35,750 nt of DNA from Saccoglossus kowalevskii (lineage: Eukaryota; Hemichordata; Enteropneusta; Harrimaniidae), in contig NW_003107587.1 of the NCBI RefSeq assembly GCF_000003605.2, positions 346,522-382,271 of the forward strand. The letters run 5' to 3'. The position numbers were made by a program, and so were the translations under genes. This document shows, one piece after another, positions 33,054 through 35,750 of the stretch. The stretch's first letter is position 1. Every line of letters starts with the position of its first letter. The notes beneath the pieces were generated by a model, which searched no databases, was not told the origin of the DNA, and was given only the letters and a program-made list of their open reading frames with translations.

Positions 33054-34918
33054 TACGAAGTAAACGTTGAGTTAAATGTAAGCGAAAGTGCACTTGCGTG
33101 TTCGATTTTTATTCATCAAATACTGCTATGTTTTTATTGACAAAACAACGCACTGATTTTTGAGAATATAATTAAGGATTGTTAAAAAAAATTCCTAAAT
33201 TGTCACTTTAATCATGTACCTTGTCTAGTTTGCGAGGGCGCTGTCACTGACACCGAATGGATATACTCGTGTGCTGGGCTGACGTAAAGTGATCTGAGGT
33301 GACCATAGTTCTTGAATCGACAGATGACTATAGAAATGAAATAAAATAAAATAAAATAAAATAAAATAAGTTTATAATTAAGTCCAAAGGCCATTGTAAG
33401 TACGATTTCCCGATTTTGAAAGCCGACAACTGAACAACTGTGACTGTCATATTAACGTCCCAATTACGTAAGATTCCCCTTACGTAACAAGAGAACGCAG
33501 CCTTATTAATTCTGTGAATAATGGATTTAACAAAGCTATAAAGACACTTAGTCTTACCAATATTGACACACTATTACTCCTGACCGTATACACGTCAATA
33601 ATTAATCTAAGACCCGCCAGTTGGATTATGATGCACTCCAAAAATAGCCTGAGTAAATGACATATACGATTAGAGATTAAAATAAACCTACAACGACACT
33701 CAGATTTCGAATTTATGGGGTTGTCACAGGTCGACCGATATAGATATTGATTAAGAATAGTTCTTTCCTCTGTGTCTACGCACATTTTTGGACGTCATTG
33801 CATTTTAGAGCTGATTATCATCCGTGAAGAGGGGCCAGTTATTTTTCAACATATAACATTGCTTTTTTTCTGGAAATTGGAAAGCACGGGATGCTTCGTT
33901 TACTAACGTTTTTTTTAAATCAATTTAATTCAAAGACGTTACGTCATTTCAAAACGAAAAATAGCATTTAGTAATGTGTATTGCATTTATTACTGTATGA
34001 TATATTATGAATGAAAAAGATCACGATTTCTAGCATTCATTATCAGGATTCTTGTAACAAAAACATTTGTCTTCGCCATATTATAAAGTAGGCAGATTAC
34101 ACTTTATCTAGTATGATATATTATTTGTTCAATAATAATTATGATGTGACTATTTAGAGAAAGTATTTTCTCCTTGAAGAGTATCTTTTGCTGAAATATT
34201 TTCCAAGGATACTGAGAGAAATTCACCATTCTTTATACGCAACACCCCGGAAAGACCTAATATAGTACCTAACATAGTGAGATTGCAGAAACATGTGTAA
34301 ACTAGTTTCATTCAAGTACATAGACATGAAATTACACAAGGTGGTCTCATATGGAAAAGTTAGTGTAATGGATATTACTAGTATATCTAAAGTTTGGATT
34401 CTATTGTAACAGAGAATACAACGCTTTCCACTCTGTACCCCCAACATTAAATAAAGATTAATGATTTGCCTCTAGCAGGTACAAAATAGGACACAGACAA
34501 CAATCTGCGGAATACCCTGCAATAAATGCCACCCTGTAATCCATTTTGAATAATCATACAAAGGAGATGTTTTTTAAAGTATAGATGCAGGTTCGTCGGC
34601 ACTCGGAGTGTTTTTTTTTCTTTTTTTCACCCAGACACTCTTGGCTAGATAGTGTTAAAATTTCGGAGCTCTGTCAATTATAGTGGAACATACTCAAAAC
34701 ACGATTTAAAAAAAATAGGAAACCGAGGCACGCGTATGTGATTAAAAGTCCCGAAAGTTTGTTAACGTGGCTCTTTGATTGACAAGTCACGGTACAGCGG
34801 TATGTGACTTCATGTCCTGGCTCCCTGATTACTTACCTCAAGCGCGATCAACTAGCCTTGCAAACTACATAAAGTAGACAGACAAGACGTAGACGCTTTC
34901 AGCATGCCAAGCGGAATG
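33054..34918. other. Intergenic sequence with short (AAAAT)n tract
   Basis: No gene recognised. (AAAAT)n occupies about 33339-33369. A CTCF-like half site (GAGGGCGCTG) is at about 33234-33243. The 101-codon minus-strand frame at 33480-33785 starts at a GTG and shows no family features. Confidence 0.45.
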
Positions 34919-34955
34919 AAAAAAAAAAACACAGTTGTAAATGATAAACTTTATT
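34919..34955 (-). terminator. Putative minus-strand polyadenylation site
   Basis: AATAAA on the minus strand (34955-34950) is followed about 15 bases later by a TGTG plus T-run downstream element (minus sense of 34919-34932). The configuration is that of a poly(A) site for a gene entering from the right edge. Additional AATAAA copies on the same strand are at 35064-35069 and 35073-35078. Confidence 0.35.
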
Positions 34956-35750
34956 CAATGGATCTTATATTGATGAGCTAATTCACGGTGTTCTGATGAA
35001 TACAAGTGACACATGGCGATATGACTAGTGTAAAATATCGCATAATTTAAAAATGAAAAAAACTTTATTCATTTTATTCCGTATTATCCTCAATCAGAAC
35101 CGTGCTATTCAATACTCATAACCTGTACACTGTCAATGCCATTTGTCATAATTTGTAGAACTTTTGTAGAACCAGGATTTGAGAATCCAATCCACTATAT
35201 CAATATATATATAGAGAGATTGTAACATACTGTTTTTTTTTAATAATACAGAGTTGTACTTCATGGCATTTTGAGAAAGATGTTTTGGCTGCATGTAGAT
35301 GAGCTTCCAACGCCCACTTAACTATTCAGAACACTCTACTGAACAAGATTATACAATCGTTTAAGCAAATTAAACGCCGATTAGTATCTTATATCTATCT
35401 AGGCCCTCTAACGTTTTCTTCTTATCAGAATACAGAATAAAAAAGTTGCTACACTGTCATACTATCTGATATTGGAAGCGATCATTAATTATACATGGAG
35501 ATTACATAAATATCATGAGTGCATCCAATAACACAAAGTTACATCACCAATACAAACATAGTAAAAAAATAAATAATATGATTATAAAAATGAACAATGT
35601 AAAGCAAAGAACACATCAAAGAATACAAAGTGAAAATAATAAATAAATGTAAAATAATAAAACGTCCGACAATACACAGTTACTAGGGAAAACAATAGAG
35701 ATCTTAGAACCCATAGTGACAAAATCAATATAAAACAATACAACATCCGT
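34956..35750 (-). other. AT-rich sequence, possibly 3' UTR of a gene beyond the right edge
   Basis: No coding frame is seen on either strand. If the poly(A) site at 34.94 kb is used, this would be the 3' UTR of a minus-strand gene whose coding part lies outside the window. Confidence 0.25.

Noticed and set aside
33339-33369. (AAAAT)n as the tail of a SINE
   Set aside because: The preceding 150 bp has no recognisable box A/box B promoter or target duplication.
33480-33785. 101-codon minus-strand frame
   Set aside because: It has no recognised domain, no supporting signals and average intergenic composition, and it starts at a GTG.

Overview
The window looks like nuclear DNA of a bilaterian animal, most likely a marine invertebrate. 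The evidence is one interrupted protein gene with a consensus splice donor, a pol III-type tRNA gene, long minisatellites and microsatellites, small TA-flanked terminal-inverted-repeat elements, and AT-rich non-coding sequence over most of the length. I cannot place it to phylum. It is gene-poor: one protein-coding exon (SAMD5-like) and one tRNA gene are secure, and every other coding call is tentative.

Layout: (1) About 1-17.35 kb is, by inference, the first intron of the SAMD5-like gene, which is read on the minus strand with its later exon(s) beyond the left edge. This block is strikingly poor in CpG and holds nearly all the tandem repeats: (TA)n, a 36-bp minisatellite (1561-1992), an AATG-based array (6381-6828), a duplicated 142-bp unit (7404-7683) and a 38-copy 47-bp minisatellite (11150-12938). 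It also holds a three-copy MITE family, a related MITE and a poly-G/poly-C-ended inverted-repeat element. (2) 17352-17789 is SAMD5 exon 1 (SAM domain plus a conserved C-terminal motif). Upstream sequence to about 18 kb has a consensus CRE, a CCAAT box and an NRF1-like site. (3) From about 18 kb to the right edge, CpG is close to normal frequency. This part holds tRNA-Val(CAC), an 80-bp perfect fold-back with 9-bp flanking direct repeats, a 127-bp inverted-repeat element, a (TAA)n tract and a 72-bp triplicate repeat. It also has many CACGTG E-boxes, several CTCF-like motifs, and three plus-strand segments that end in GTGAGT donors, two of them with promoter-like motifs. Tentative coding exons lie near 20.0, 23.6, 25.5 and 27.7 kb. 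A minus-strand poly(A) site near 34.94 kb hints that a gene enters from the right edge.

The step in CpG density about 1.4 kb inside the SAMD5 gene, and the concentration of E-boxes and CTCF-like motifs upstream of it, are the most interesting large-scale signals. I see no operon, phage, CRISPR array, retroviral gene or clearly new multi-gene system.
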